Source: M30B80 sp965656935 | GTDB lineage: Bacteria > Pseudomonadota > Alphaproteobacteria > Rhodobacterales > Rhodobacteraceae | DNA length: 64,000 bases | NCBI GenBank assembly: GCA_965656935.1 | Contig: CBFHMG010000003.1 | Location: 62,001-126,000, forward strand | Direction: 5' to 3' | In this document: positions 44,161-51,852 of the stretch, piece after piece | Layout: every line of letters begins with the position of its first letter | Position numbering within the stretch: position 1 is the stretch's first letter | The notes under the pieces: model-generated | Database searches by the model: none | What the model was told of the DNA's origin: nothing | Seen by the model: only the letters and a program-made list of their open reading frames with translations | Program-made: the position numbers and the translations under genes

Positions 44161-45636
44161 TCAGTCTCCCGCAGGGTCAAAGAGTGACATTGGCAAATCA
44201 TAGCCCCATTGGCGGAAGCGCTCGGAGTAATGCGAACGCACGCCACAGGCGGTGAAGCGGCCAATGATCGTACCATCGGGCTTCAGCCCAAGGCGTTGGT
44301 AGCGGAAAATCTCCTGCATCGAGACGACCTCGCCTTCCATACCGGTGACTTCGGTAATCGAGGTCATCCGACGCGAGCCATCCTGAAGACGGCTGGCCTG
44401 AACGATCAGGTTCACAGCAGAAGAAATCTGCGCGCGGACCGCCTTAAGCGGCATTTCGATACCTGCCATCGCCACCATGTTTTCCAGACGCGAGCAAGCA
44501 TCACGCGCCGAGTTGGCGTGGATTGTCGTCATCGATCCGTCATGGCCCGTGTTCATGGCCTGCAACATGTCGATCACTTCCTCACCACGGGTTTCGCCCA
44601 CGATGATGCGGTCAGGACGCATCCGAAGCGCGTTGCGCAAACAATCGCGTTGGGTCACTTCGCCTTTGCCTTCCACATTCGCGGGGCGGCTTTCCATCCG
44701 GCCGACATGCACCTGCTGGAGCTGAAGTTCGGCCGTATCCTCGATGGTCAGAACACGTTCTTTGTTGTCAATGAAGGAGGACAGTGCATTGAGGGTTGTT
44801 GTCTTACCCGAACCCGTACCGCCCGAGACAATGACGTTCAGGCGGCAGGCGCAAGCGGCTTGCAGATAGGCGGCCATCTCCTCGGAGAAGGCACCGAAGC
44901 GGACCAGATCATCAACTCCGAGCTTTTCCTTTTTGAACTTACGGATCGAAACCAAGGATCCATCCACCGCAACGGGTGGGACCATGGCGTTGAAACGTGA
45001 ACCATCCTTGAGGCGCGCGTCGACATATGGGTTTGATTCATCGACGCGTCTGCCAACGGCAGATACGATTTTATCAATAATACGAAGAAGGTGGCGTTCA
45101 TCCTTGAAGCGCACATCAGTAAGTTGCAGCTTGCCTGCGCGCTCGACGAACACACGGTTCGGGCCGTTGACCAGAATATCGTTGACGGTCTCGTCTTTCA
45201 AAAGCGGCTCAAGCGGGCCAAGCCCCATAACCTCGTCGAACAATTCGACTTGCAGGGTCTGGCGGTCTTCGCGGTTGAGGACCACGCCCATGGCACCAAG
45301 CTCGTCATTCGTGATCGAGATGATCTCGGCCTTAAGCTCGCTTTCCTTGGCGCTTTCAAGCGCGGCAAGGTTGAGGTTCTCAAGAAGGCGATGGTGCATA
45401 TCGGTCTTGATTTCATCAAGACGCTGGCGGCGTTTGATATCCTTTTCACCGCTTTGCGCTTGCGCTGCGACCACGTCCTGCGACGGGCCAGGCATGGGGC
45501 GGCGCAATGAGGAGGGGGCCGAAGCTGGTGCGTCCGCCGCCACTTCGGGAGCGGCTTTTTCAGGCTCTTTCGGTGCGGCCGGCTTTGGGCGTCCTACAGG
45601 CTCTGCCCCAGTCGTTTTTGTGTAGCGAGAAAACAT
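44161..45636 (-). CDS. tadA: Tad pilus secretion ATPase TadA (CpaF)
   Basis: Hexameric motor ATPase for Flp pilus extension. The 491-residue protein has a Pro/Ala-rich N-terminal region (residues about 10-60) and the GspE/PulE-type core: DILVNGPNRVFVERAGKL, IVSGGTGSGKTTTLNAL (Walker A), TIEDTAELQL (Asp box), RPDRIIVGETRGEE (Walker B), and MTTIHANSARDA (His box). It begins 12 bases after the tadZ stop and is followed by tadB after 4 bases. Confidence 0.97.
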   Translation of the reverse strand: MFSRYTKTTGAEPVGRPKPAAPKEPEKAAPEVAADAPASAPSSLRRPMPGPSQDVVAAQAQSGEKDIKRRQRLDEIKTDMHHRLLENLNLAALESAKESELKAEIISITNDELGAMGVVLNREDRQTLQVELFDEVMGLGPLEPLLKDETVNDILVNGPNRVFVERAGKLQLTDVRFKDERHLLRIIDKIVSAVGRRVDESNPYVDARLKDGSRFNAMVPPVAVDGSLVSIRKFKKEKLGVDDLVRFGAFSEEMAAYLQAACACRLNVIVSGGTGSGKTTTLNALSSFIDNKERVLTIEDTAELQLQQVHVGRMESRPANVEGKGEVTQRDCLRNALRMRPDRIIVGETRGEEVIDMLQAMNTGHDGSMTTIHANSARDACSRLENMVAMAGIEMPLKAVRAQISSAVNLIVQASRLQDGSRRMTSITEVTGMEGEVVSMQEIFRYQRLGLKPDGTIIGRFTACGVRSHYSERFRQWGYDLPMSLFDPAGD

Positions 45637-45648
45637 ATTGTCCTACTT

Positions 45649-47016
45649 TCAGCCGGTTTTTGCGTCATCGACCATGGCGCTATGAAGCCCCGTGGCGAGT
45701 TTCAAAATATCTTTGCGCAGGGCATTCTTCTTGCCCATTTCCAGCAAGGGGCTGCCATGATCACAGCTTTGCTTGATCTGTTTGCCACCCTCGGAAAGGT
45801 TGGTGGCAATCTTGACGCCCAAGCTTTCAGAGAGGCGTTTTGCGCGGGATTTTCCGCCCATATCCGTCATGCCAGGCGCGCGGTTAAGAACGAAATTGAC
45901 CTTTTCCAAAGGCAGATCTTCTGATTTCAGCGCCTTGATGAAGCGCATCGCGTTTTGCGCAGAGCGCATATCCAGTTCGAGAACCGAGAAATAGACATCA
46001 ACCTCGCTGAGGATGGTTTCGGTCCATTGCACGATGGTCGAGGGCATATCGATCACCACGATGTCATGGCTTTCCCGCGCAAGACGCAGGATCGCGGTCA
46101 CATCTTCGGGGCTGATCATATCGAGAGGCAAAATCTCGGATGGGGCGGTGAAGACCGACAGCTTGTTCCCGTAGGTAACGATTGCCTGTTTGAAGGCATC
46201 TTCATCCATGGATTGCGCGTCGGTGAGCATCTCCAAGATCATCTCCCGGCGGGAGAGATCAAGATAGGTCGCCACGGTGCCAAACTGTAGATCCAGATCG
46301 ATCAGGCAAACGCTCGGTGGGTTCTTTTTGTCGATATTGGCCAGTTCCCATGCAAGGTTCACGGCCAGAGTTGTTGCGCCCGTGCCACCTGCGAGTGATT
46401 GTACTGCGAATACAGCTTTTACCCCTCCCAAGGTCTGGCGTGCGATGTCTGTGCCTGTGCTACCTGCCGCAGGAGCGTAGGTTGGCTCAGGTGCTTCATT
46501 CAGCGCGCGGACGCGGGTGATAGCTTCATGCAGCGCGTTAGTGGGCAGCGGGTAGGGCACAAAATCGTCGGCACCCAGTTTGAGGAGTTGGTGCAGACCA
46601 GCGGGGCTTAACCCGTCAGCAATCAGGATCACGCGGGTTCCATTTTGTTTGGCAAGGCGGATGATTTCGGACACCGTGCCAATATCGCTCTCGTCCTTCT
46701 GATCGACCGCAATCGCGATAAGTTCGAGGGACTCGCCTTCAGGTTGGCTCAAGAAGGCCTGCGCTTGCGAAATGCTCAGGTCACCCCACGCATCGCCAAG
46801 CTCGGTCTCCATATCCTCGATCAAGAGATCGAAATTCTCCACGTCCCGCGAGACCGTGCAGGCCACGATCGGTGTAGGATCAGACTGTAGCGCAAGTCCG
46901 CCGCTCATTTGCTCAATTCCCAAATTTGCCCGGCTGTTCGGGTCATTTTCATAGGTTCGAACCCGCGAAAGCGCGTTCAAGATATTGATACTGAGGGGAT
47001 TTGTTCCGTCGTTCAA
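45649..47016 (-). CDS. tadZ: Tad pilus localisation protein TadZ (CpaE)
   Basis: Receiver-like plus ParA/MinD-like protein that localises the pilus machinery. The 455-residue protein has an atypical receiver-like domain (about 50-170; VILIADGLSPAGLHQLLKLGADDFVPYPL) and an ATPase-like domain from about 198. The Walker A position reads AGGTGATT (209-216) and lacks both signature lysines of the ParA family, a known degeneracy in many TadZ/CpaE proteins. DLDLQFGTVATYLDL and DIVVIDMPSTIVQWTETIL follow. It is the first gene of the tadZABC transcript, behind the terminator at 47136-47163. Confidence 0.93.
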   Translation of the reverse strand: MNDGTNPLSINILNALSRVRTYENDPNSRANLGIEQMSGGLALQSDPTPIVACTVSRDVENFDLLIEDMETELGDAWGDLSISQAQAFLSQPEGESLELIAIAVDQKDESDIGTVSEIIRLAKQNGTRVILIADGLSPAGLHQLLKLGADDFVPYPLPTNALHEAITRVRALNEAPEPTYAPAAGSTGTDIARQTLGGVKAVFAVQSLAGGTGATTLAVNLAWELANIDKKNPPSVCLIDLDLQFGTVATYLDLSRREMILEMLTDAQSMDEDAFKQAIVTYGNKLSVFTAPSEILPLDMISPEDVTAILRLARESHDIVVIDMPSTIVQWTETILSEVDVYFSVLELDMRSAQNAMRFIKALKSEDLPLEKVNFVLNRAPGMTDMGGKSRAKRLSESLGVKIATNLSEGGKQIKQSCDHGSPLLEMGKKNALRKDILKLATGLHSAMVDDAKTG

Positions 47017-47135
47017 AATGACAGAGTACCCCTACTCCACGAGGCTCTTTGTCGTTGAGAACTGGGGCAAGATTGCGGCTAAAAAAATGAAACTATGGGG
47101 AATTTTAAAGTGTTTCGTAGCGTGTCAGGAAACGG

Positions 47136-47163
47136 AAAAATGGCAGCCTTTTCGGCTGCCATT
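47136..47163 (-). terminator. Intrinsic terminator ending the cpaC-ompA transcript
   Basis: Perfect 10-base inverted repeat AATGGCAGCC (47139-47148) and GGCTGCCATT (47154-47163) with a 5-base loop. The A run at 47136-47140 reads as a T run on the minus strand, so it terminates leftward transcription from the OmpA gene. It splits the tad locus, leaving tadZ and what follows to be read from a promoter between 47017 and 47135. Confidence 0.9.
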
Positions 47164-47197
47164 CCATATTAATTGATAATTAACAGGTGTTTGGGGG

Positions 47198-47836
47198 CTA
47201 CTCGCCGCCGCCTGTGGTGCCACCATCGCTGCTTGGCGCAATGGTGACGCTGCCGCTTGAATAGGTGCGATATGCGATCCGTGCGTATTGCCCATCCAGA
47301 ACTGCTGGATGGCTTTGAACGAATCCCGAAACCTCGGTGACAGCGCGGCGATTGCGTTGTTCGCGATCACTGGTCGAGATCAGGGGCTGGGTCTCTCCGA
47401 GCGAGACCAGCGCCTCAAGCCTGCTGCGATCAACGCCGTGGCTGACCAGATAATTGACTGCTGCACGCGCGCGGCGAAGGCCAAGCTGGTAGTTATACTG
47501 ATCAGATCCAACCAGATCGGTGTGACCATAAACACTGAAGCGCACTTCGGGGAATTGGTTCATGAAGGCGGCTTGCTGCCGCAAAACGCTATGCGCGGCA
47601 CCATCAAGTTGGGCCGAATTGAAAGCGAAAGTCACCGTTGTCGGAACATCGCGCGCGAAACGATCCGCGAGGTCGGAGACATAGCTGCGCTGCCCCGTCA
47701 TCACGAGGTGATTGTTCATCGTGGGGTTGCCGAAGCCACCTTCATCTAGATCAGCGCCGACGGTTTGATCGCAGCCCGCCAGTGCCAAGGTTGCGATGGC
47801 AAAAATCGCGGCGCTGATATGGTGAGGAAAACTCAT
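47198..47836 (-). CDS. OmpA-domain lipoprotein of the tad locus
   Basis: Outer-membrane lipoprotein of 212 residues. Lipobox TLALAGC with Cys22, then an OmpA C-terminal-like peptidoglycan-binding domain at about residues 65-175: VTFAFNSAQLDGAAHSVLRQQ, FSVYGHTDLVGSDQYNYQLGLRRARAAV and LISTSDREQRNRRAVTEV. The position right behind the secretin gene resembles the OmpA-like partner gene often found in alphaproteobacterial cpa loci. It starts 4 bases after the secretin stop and ends at the terminator at 47136-47163. Confidence 0.85.
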   Translation of the reverse strand: MSFPHHISAAIFAIATLALAGCDQTVGADLDEGGFGNPTMNNHLVMTGQRSYVSDLADRFARDVPTTVTFAFNSAQLDGAAHSVLRQQAAFMNQFPEVRFSVYGHTDLVGSDQYNYQLGLRRARAAVNYLVSHGVDRSRLEALVSLGETQPLISTSDREQRNRRAVTEVSGFVQSHPAVLDGQYARIAYRTYSSGSVTIAPSSDGGTTGGGE

Positions 47837-47840
47837 TGGC

Positions 47841-49229
47841 TCACTCCATCACATAACCGTAGGAGCCGCCGAAATCCTGCTGCGCAACATCGCCTGCTGC
47901 ACCCGATGTCGGGGTGCGCCCTGTGGTGCGCCCAAGCAGAAACAATTCACGCTCGGTGGGGATTGCAACACGGTCGGTTGGCAAGGTCAGCGCTTCACCA
48001 CGAGTGGGCGAGACAAGATGCGCGGTAATGATGACCACAAGCTCGGTTTGCTGACGCTGGTAATTGGTGCTTCGGAACAATGTGCCGATGATCGGCAGAT
48101 CGCCAAGCCATGGAACCTGACTGATCGAGTCGCGGAAATCATCCTGAAGCAGGCCCGCAATCGCAAAGCTCTCGCCATCACGCATTTCAACTGTTGTTGA
48201 GGCCGACCGCGTGTTGAGCGATGGAATGGACGATTCAGCCAATGTCACGGAATCGCCGAGTGAAGACACTTCGGTATCGAGAACTAGATTAATCAGCCCC
48301 TCGCTGACGACGGTTGGTGTGAAGTCCAATTGAATACCGAATTCCTTGAACTCGATAGCAACGCCCGTATTGGTTTGCACAGGAATTGGATATTCGCCGC
48401 CCGCAAGGAAACTTGCAGATTGCCCAGACAAGGCTGTGAGGTTCGGCTCGGCCAAGGTCCGCACGAGACCGTTGGTTTCAAGGGCTTCCAGCATAATGCC
48501 GATCTGCGCACTGCCCGCGCCGAAGGAGACTGCAAGCGCGCCTTGTCTGCCAAGGAATGAGGAATTGCCAAGCGAGGGTGAAGCTGTTCCACCGCCGGCC
48601 TCCAGTGCGCCCGTGCCGATAAGTGTGTCCCCACCGCCAACCGCGAAACTTGCAGATAGGTTTTGGCGCACAGAACGGGACATCTCGGCAAATCGCACTT
48701 GCAACATCACTTGCTGCGTGCCGCCCACGGACATCAGGTTCGAGACCCTGTCAGGTGCATAGCGGTTAGCCAGTTCCATCGCACGGTCAACGATCTGGCC
48801 CGAGCTGACAGTGCCCGATAGCACGATACCGTCATTTGCGGTGCGCACTTCAATCTCTTCACCAGGCAGGATTTCACCCAGACGTTCCCGCAACTCCGCG
48901 ACGTCCGAGACGACCTGCACCTCGACATTCGAGATCAAGGAGCCATCAAGCCCCAGAAGGGTCAGCGTTGTCCGTCCGGGCGCGCGGCCCAGAATATAGA
49001 TCGTCGTTTCCGAGAGCGTCGCGATATCCGCAATGCCGGGATTGGCGACAGAAAGCTCTCCGAAGATCACATCGCTTTCAACAACAACCGCTCTGTTCAA
49101 GGGGACGCGCAATGTCGAGGATGTCGAGCCTTCAACAACCCGCAAGTTTTGTGCTTGCGCGGGTAGGCCCTGAAATAACACAGCAGCGCAGCCCATAAGG
49201 CAGGCGCCGATAATTGATTTTATGCTCAT
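47841..49229 (-). CDS. cpaC: Flp pilus outer-membrane secretin CpaC (RcpA)
   Basis: Forms the outer-membrane channel for the Flp pilus. The 462-residue precursor starts MSIKSIIGACLM at 49229, with AGGCAGGA about 8 bases ahead and a signal peptide ending AQAQ; the upstream extension in frame is not secretin-like. The N-terminal domain carries the BON-like region (LRVPLNRAVVVESDVIFGEL, ATLSETTIYILGRAPGRTTL) and the C-terminal half the secretin core (VMLQVRFAEMSRSVRQNL ... GLINLVLDTEVSSLGDSV ... FAIAGLLQDDFRDSISQVPWLGDLPIIGTLF). Separated from cpaB by 217 bases that contain a strong hairpin. Confidence 0.94.
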   Translation of the reverse strand: MSIKSIIGACLMGCAAVLFQGLPAQAQNLRVVEGSTSSTLRVPLNRAVVVESDVIFGELSVANPGIADIATLSETTIYILGRAPGRTTLTLLGLDGSLISNVEVQVVSDVAELRERLGEILPGEEIEVRTANDGIVLSGTVSSGQIVDRAMELANRYAPDRVSNLMSVGGTQQVMLQVRFAEMSRSVRQNLSASFAVGGGDTLIGTGALEAGGGTASPSLGNSSFLGRQGALAVSFGAGSAQIGIMLEALETNGLVRTLAEPNLTALSGQSASFLAGGEYPIPVQTNTGVAIEFKEFGIQLDFTPTVVSEGLINLVLDTEVSSLGDSVTLAESSIPSLNTRSASTTVEMRDGESFAIAGLLQDDFRDSISQVPWLGDLPIIGTLFRSTNYQRQQTELVVIITAHLVSPTRGEALTLPTDRVAIPTERELFLLGRTTGRTPTSGAAGDVAQQDFGGSYGYVME

Positions 49230-49389
49230 TGTGATCCTGCCTCTCTGATCACTATCTTTTGGGGATTTTGGCATCCCTTTCGGCGCATACTGCCTCAAAA
49301 GCTCTGCTCTTGCAAGAATTCCTGTCATCGCAAGGTGGTAGGGGGCTTTTAAATTACTCAGGCCAATGGTGATTGCCCAAATGAATAGA

Positions 49390-49418
49390 TCAGGGCCTCG
49401 GAAAGTCCGAGGCCCTGA
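49390..49418. terminator. Strong hairpin between cpaB and cpaC
   Basis: Perfect 13-base inverted repeat, TCAGGGCCTCGGA (49390-49402) and TCCGAGGCCCTGA (49406-49418), with a 3-base loop. It lies 28 bases beyond the cpaB stop on the minus strand. Neither flank has a proper T run, so it may be an attenuator or mRNA-processing hairpin rather than a full terminator. Confidence 0.65.
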
Positions 49419-49446
49419 CATGGTGTTATATTTGGGATTTTGGGGA

Positions 49447-50268
49447 TCAGTTGGTGCAGCGCACTGGCACGACAACCACATCGCCACCACGGCGTGATCT
49501 GACGGTGCAAACCCGTGCCGCTTGGGCGGGGGCGGCCTCGACAATGCCCAAAATCTCATTCTGACCGGCTTGGACGATTTCACTCTGGATATCGTCATTC
49601 ACCCCGACAAGCGCCAAGCTGAGCGAGCCTGTGGCCTGCGCTTGGGCAAGGGCTGCGATCCGGTCTGGGCGGGCTTCAACCGTCAATGTCCGTGCAACCA
49701 TCGGGTTGTTGCGATCTTCATCAGCGACTTGGTCAACGGCGATAATCTGGAGGCTCGCCTCGATCAAACGTGTGACATCGCCATCGCGGGATTCACCGCT
49801 CCAATAGACATCCACGCGGTCACCTGGGCGAATGAAGCCCGATACGCCGCTGGCTACATCCACGCGGAGGGCAAAGGCGCGCATACCGGAGGAAAGACGC
49901 GAAGCAACGCCCGCATCCTGACCAGGTGCCGTCACCTTAGACAGCATCACAGGCTCATCGCGTTCCATGATACGCAGCACAGTGCGCAACTCATCAGAGC
50001 CTTCGGGGAAGACTTCATCAATAGCGCGGAAGGTGCCGAAAGGAACACTATCTGCTGGCCATCTGATGACGCGCACATCTTCACGGCGCAGCTGCTGGCC
50101 ATAGCGAAGGCCCGTATTCATAACGACCACATCGGTGGTTTCGATGATGGCGTCCCGTTGGGTCGCCAGAGCGTTGCGATATTGGTCAAACCGGTCTTTG
50201 GCATAAAATACAGCCATGCCCGCAAGGCCAACACCCACGATCAGAACTAGCATAAAGATCAACCGCAT
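49447..50268 (-). CDS. cpaB: Flp pilus assembly protein CpaB (RcpC)
   Basis: Periplasmic, membrane-anchored SAF-domain protein. The 273-residue protein starts with an N-terminal anchor/signal helix (MRLIFMLVLIVGVGLAGMAVFY), then the SAF-like domain (DVVVMNTGLRYGQQLRREDVRVIRWPAD, near 46-73) and an RcpC domain (SGMRAFALRVDVASGVSGFIRPGDRVDVYW near 128-157, VDQVADEDRNNPMVARTLTVEA). The C-terminal part ends with a Cys-containing tail (VCTVRSRRGGDVVVVPVRC). It heads the leftward cpaB-cpaC stretch; the second pilin gene lies 209 bases upstream. Confidence 0.92.
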   Translation of the reverse strand: MRLIFMLVLIVGVGLAGMAVFYAKDRFDQYRNALATQRDAIIETTDVVVMNTGLRYGQQLRREDVRVIRWPADSVPFGTFRAIDEVFPEGSDELRTVLRIMERDEPVMLSKVTAPGQDAGVASRLSSGMRAFALRVDVASGVSGFIRPGDRVDVYWSGESRDGDVTRLIEASLQIIAVDQVADEDRNNPMVARTLTVEARPDRIAALAQAQATGSLSLALVGVNDDIQSEIVQAGQNEILGIVEAAPAQAARVCTVRSRRGGDVVVVPVRCTN

Positions 50269-50394
50269 TTTCGACGTTCCTCAATTATCAGTTGGCCGCG
50301 TCATTTGAGGCGGCATGACAAAATTATTCCCCCTCGGAATGCTGGAGAATTCGGGCGAAAAAATGGTTCTGGGGTGGAATTTCTGGGGTTTATA

Positions 50395-50420
50395 CGGCTG
50401 GCACAAAGCAATGCCAGCCG
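50395..50420. terminator. Hairpin downstream of the second pilin gene
   Basis: Perfect 9-base inverted repeat CGGCTGGCA (50395-50403) and TGCCAGCCG (50412-50420), 8-base loop, 57 bases beyond the pilin stop at 50478 on the minus strand. No T run follows on that strand, so termination would be partial at best. It could set the ratio of pilin to cpaB transcript. Confidence 0.55.
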
Positions 50421-50477
50421 AAGGCCTGTTCCCCGCGGAGTGTGATATCAATGCGAAATCAGAAACCTTGCGCGGTG

Positions 50478-50717
50478 TTAACCGTCGCCTCCTTCTTCAG
50501 GGGCTGGGGCTTCTTCATCAGCGGAGAACGGGCTGGTATTCGGGTTGGTATCCGAGAGGGATTGGCTGATATCGGTCGAGAGGTCTTGCATGCCGCCTGA
50601 AACGACAGAGACCACCGCGACACCGAGACCGACCAATGCGGCGCTCAGGACAACCCAGTCCACGGTTACAGCGCCCGACTCGTTTTTTGCGAAACTGGTG
50701 ATTGATGTGAAAGCCAT
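50478..50717 (-). CDS. Flp-type pilin (79 aa, acidic tail)
   Basis: Small Flp/Fap-type pilin subunit. The 79-residue precursor has a short charged leader (MAFTSITSFAKNESG), predicted cleavage after Gly15, then AVTVDWVVLSAALVGLGVAV as the hydrophobic helix. Positions +5/+6 are Asp20-Trp21 in place of the usual Glu-Tyr of Flp pilins. The tail is acidic and low-complexity (EEAPAPEEGGDG). An AGGAG site precedes the ATG. It is paralogous to the pilin at 51375-51602. The alternative is a TadE/F-like minor pseudopilin. Confidence 0.85.
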   Translation of the reverse strand: MAFTSITSFAKNESGAVTVDWVVLSAALVGLGVAVVSVVSGGMQDLSTDISQSLSDTNPNTSPFSADEEAPAPEEGGDG

Positions 50718-50977
50718 GCGATTGCTCCTGCTATCATGTGGTGATTAAGCAGGCGCGTTCTGCGCCTTTGAAAGGGAGGGGGCCGCAATCTGGTTTGGAA
50801 AGCGACCTCCACGAGACAGAGCATTCTGATCTCGCTGGTTGTAAAAGGCTTGAGACTTGGGGCGCGAATATGGCGCTTGCGGGTCAGACAAGCGCAGAAA
50901 GCCTAAGGTTTTTATCAAATTACCTATAGGGAGGCTGCTGTTTTACATGCCAGGAGGGTACGGTTTGTTGGGGGGGG

Positions 50978-51018
50978 ATGTCGTGGCCGTGCAGGACATA
51001 TTGCACGGGCCACGACAT
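50978..51018. repeat. Long imperfect hairpin next to a G8 tract
   Basis: A 16-base arm ATGTCGTGGCCGTGCA (50978-50993) pairs with TGCACGGGCCACGACAT (51002-51018); one G is unpaired and the loop is 8 bases. The arm directly abuts a run of eight G at 50970-50977. Neither strand continues into a T run, so it does not look like an intrinsic terminator. Confidence 0.75.
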
Positions 51019-51281
51019 TCTCAGGCCCTTGATCGTATTGGCCGATTTGGCCCGTTCGATCCGACAGAAACACAGTGCCAAATTGGCAGAGCTTGAAACC
51101 AGAGGATCATCGCGAAAGCCGCGAGATCTCCAATCAAAAACAAATTGCGCGAATTATGACGCAATCGGCAGACAAGGGCTTTATTGCGGCGAAATCGGGC
51201 GCAGATGTGGTCGAATTGAGGCGGAATTACGGCGATGCCGCGCGGGGTGGAATAAGTCGGATGGGACTGTTTCCAAATACG

Positions 51282-51314
51282 AAAAACGCCGCGTGATAAT
51301 CACGCGGCGTTTTT
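51282..51314 (-). terminator. Intrinsic terminator of the first pilin gene
   Basis: Perfect 16-base inverted repeat, AAAAACGCCGCGTGAT (51282-51297) and ATCACGCGGCGTTTTT (51299-51314). The flanking A and T runs make it work in both directions. It lies 60 bases beyond the pilin stop codon at 51375, so the pilin is probably expressed as a short single-gene message, suited to an abundant subunit. Confidence 0.93.
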
Positions 51315-51374
51315 GAGTTTTGAGTTGATCGACGGGAGGGAAGGAGTGTTTCCGCCTCCTGCCAGATCGAAGAA

Positions 51375-51602
51375 TTAGTTAGTTGTTTCTTCAGTAGTTG
51401 TTTCTTCAGAAGTTGTTTCGCTACCAGTGCTGCCACCAACGCCAGTCATTGCAGACGAGATGTTGCCAGCTGCGGAAACGGCGCCAGTCTGAACGGCACC
51501 AACAACTGCGCCACCAAGAAGAACGATTGCTGCGGTCAGAACGATCCAGTCAACAGTTACGGCACCAGATTCGGATTTTACGAAGTTTGTGAAGAGGTTC
51601 AT
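51375..51602 (-). CDS. flp: Flp-type pilin, probable major subunit (75 aa)
   Basis: Flp-type pilin of 75 residues. Leader MNLFTNFVKSESG with predicted cleavage after Gly13, then AVTVDWIVLTAAIVLLGGAVVG as the hydrophobic helix; as in its paralogue, +5/+6 are Asp18-Trp19. The C-terminal tail is Ser/Thr/Glu-rich (GSETTSEETTTEETTN) and could be a glycosylation or surface patch; that is inference. The separate transcript with its strong terminator suggests this is the major pilin. Divergent from the transglycosylase across 250 bases. Codon use is more A/T-ending than the neighbours (gca, act/aca), typical of a highly expressed small gene. Confidence 0.85.
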   Translation of the reverse strand: MNLFTNFVKSESGAVTVDWIVLTAAIVLLGGAVVGAVQTGAVSAAGNISSAMTGVGGSTGSETTSEETTTEETTN

Positions 51603-51852
51603 GATATTGCTCCAGTTTCAAGTTTTGTATGTTTGTGTCTGTCTTGTTTCCCAAGGAAGTGTCTGCCGCCTCGGTTGATGCTGTTATCCCCCCAGATCAG
51701 GGCGAGACTTGGGCAAGGTTTAGAATTTTATGAGAATTCTTCGCGGTTTGTTCAGGGCGAATTTACCACAACGTAGGGCTGAAATTCCGACAACGCCTAT
51801 AAAAATAAGGGCTATTGCGGCAAAGTGCCGAAAAAAAGAGCTGAGGGCAGTT

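Larger units (their letters stand above)
50718..51374. other. 657-base non-coding region between two pilin genes
   Basis: This is the longest gene-free stretch of the window. Going right it contains the leader of the 50478-50717 pilin gene (50718-~50860), an A+T-rich patch (50900-50945), a run of eight G (50970-50977), a long imperfect hairpin (50978-51018), about 260 bases of undistinguished sequence, and a terminator (51282-51314). Open frames here (for example a GTG-started plus-strand frame at 51075-51296) have codon use unlike the neighbours and no family resemblance. A small RNA or a decayed gene is possible. Confidence 0.6.

Noticed and set aside
50970..51018. G8 tract plus hairpin as a CRISPR repeat or insertion-sequence end
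   Set aside because: Only one copy, no spacer array, no transposase and no target duplication were seen.
51075..51296. GTG-started 73-codon plus-strand frame in the pilin intergenic region
   Set aside because: Codon use (cca, gga, ata, agg) is unlike the neighbours, its end runs into the terminator stem, and no family resemblance is seen. It might be a remnant; I do not call it a gene.
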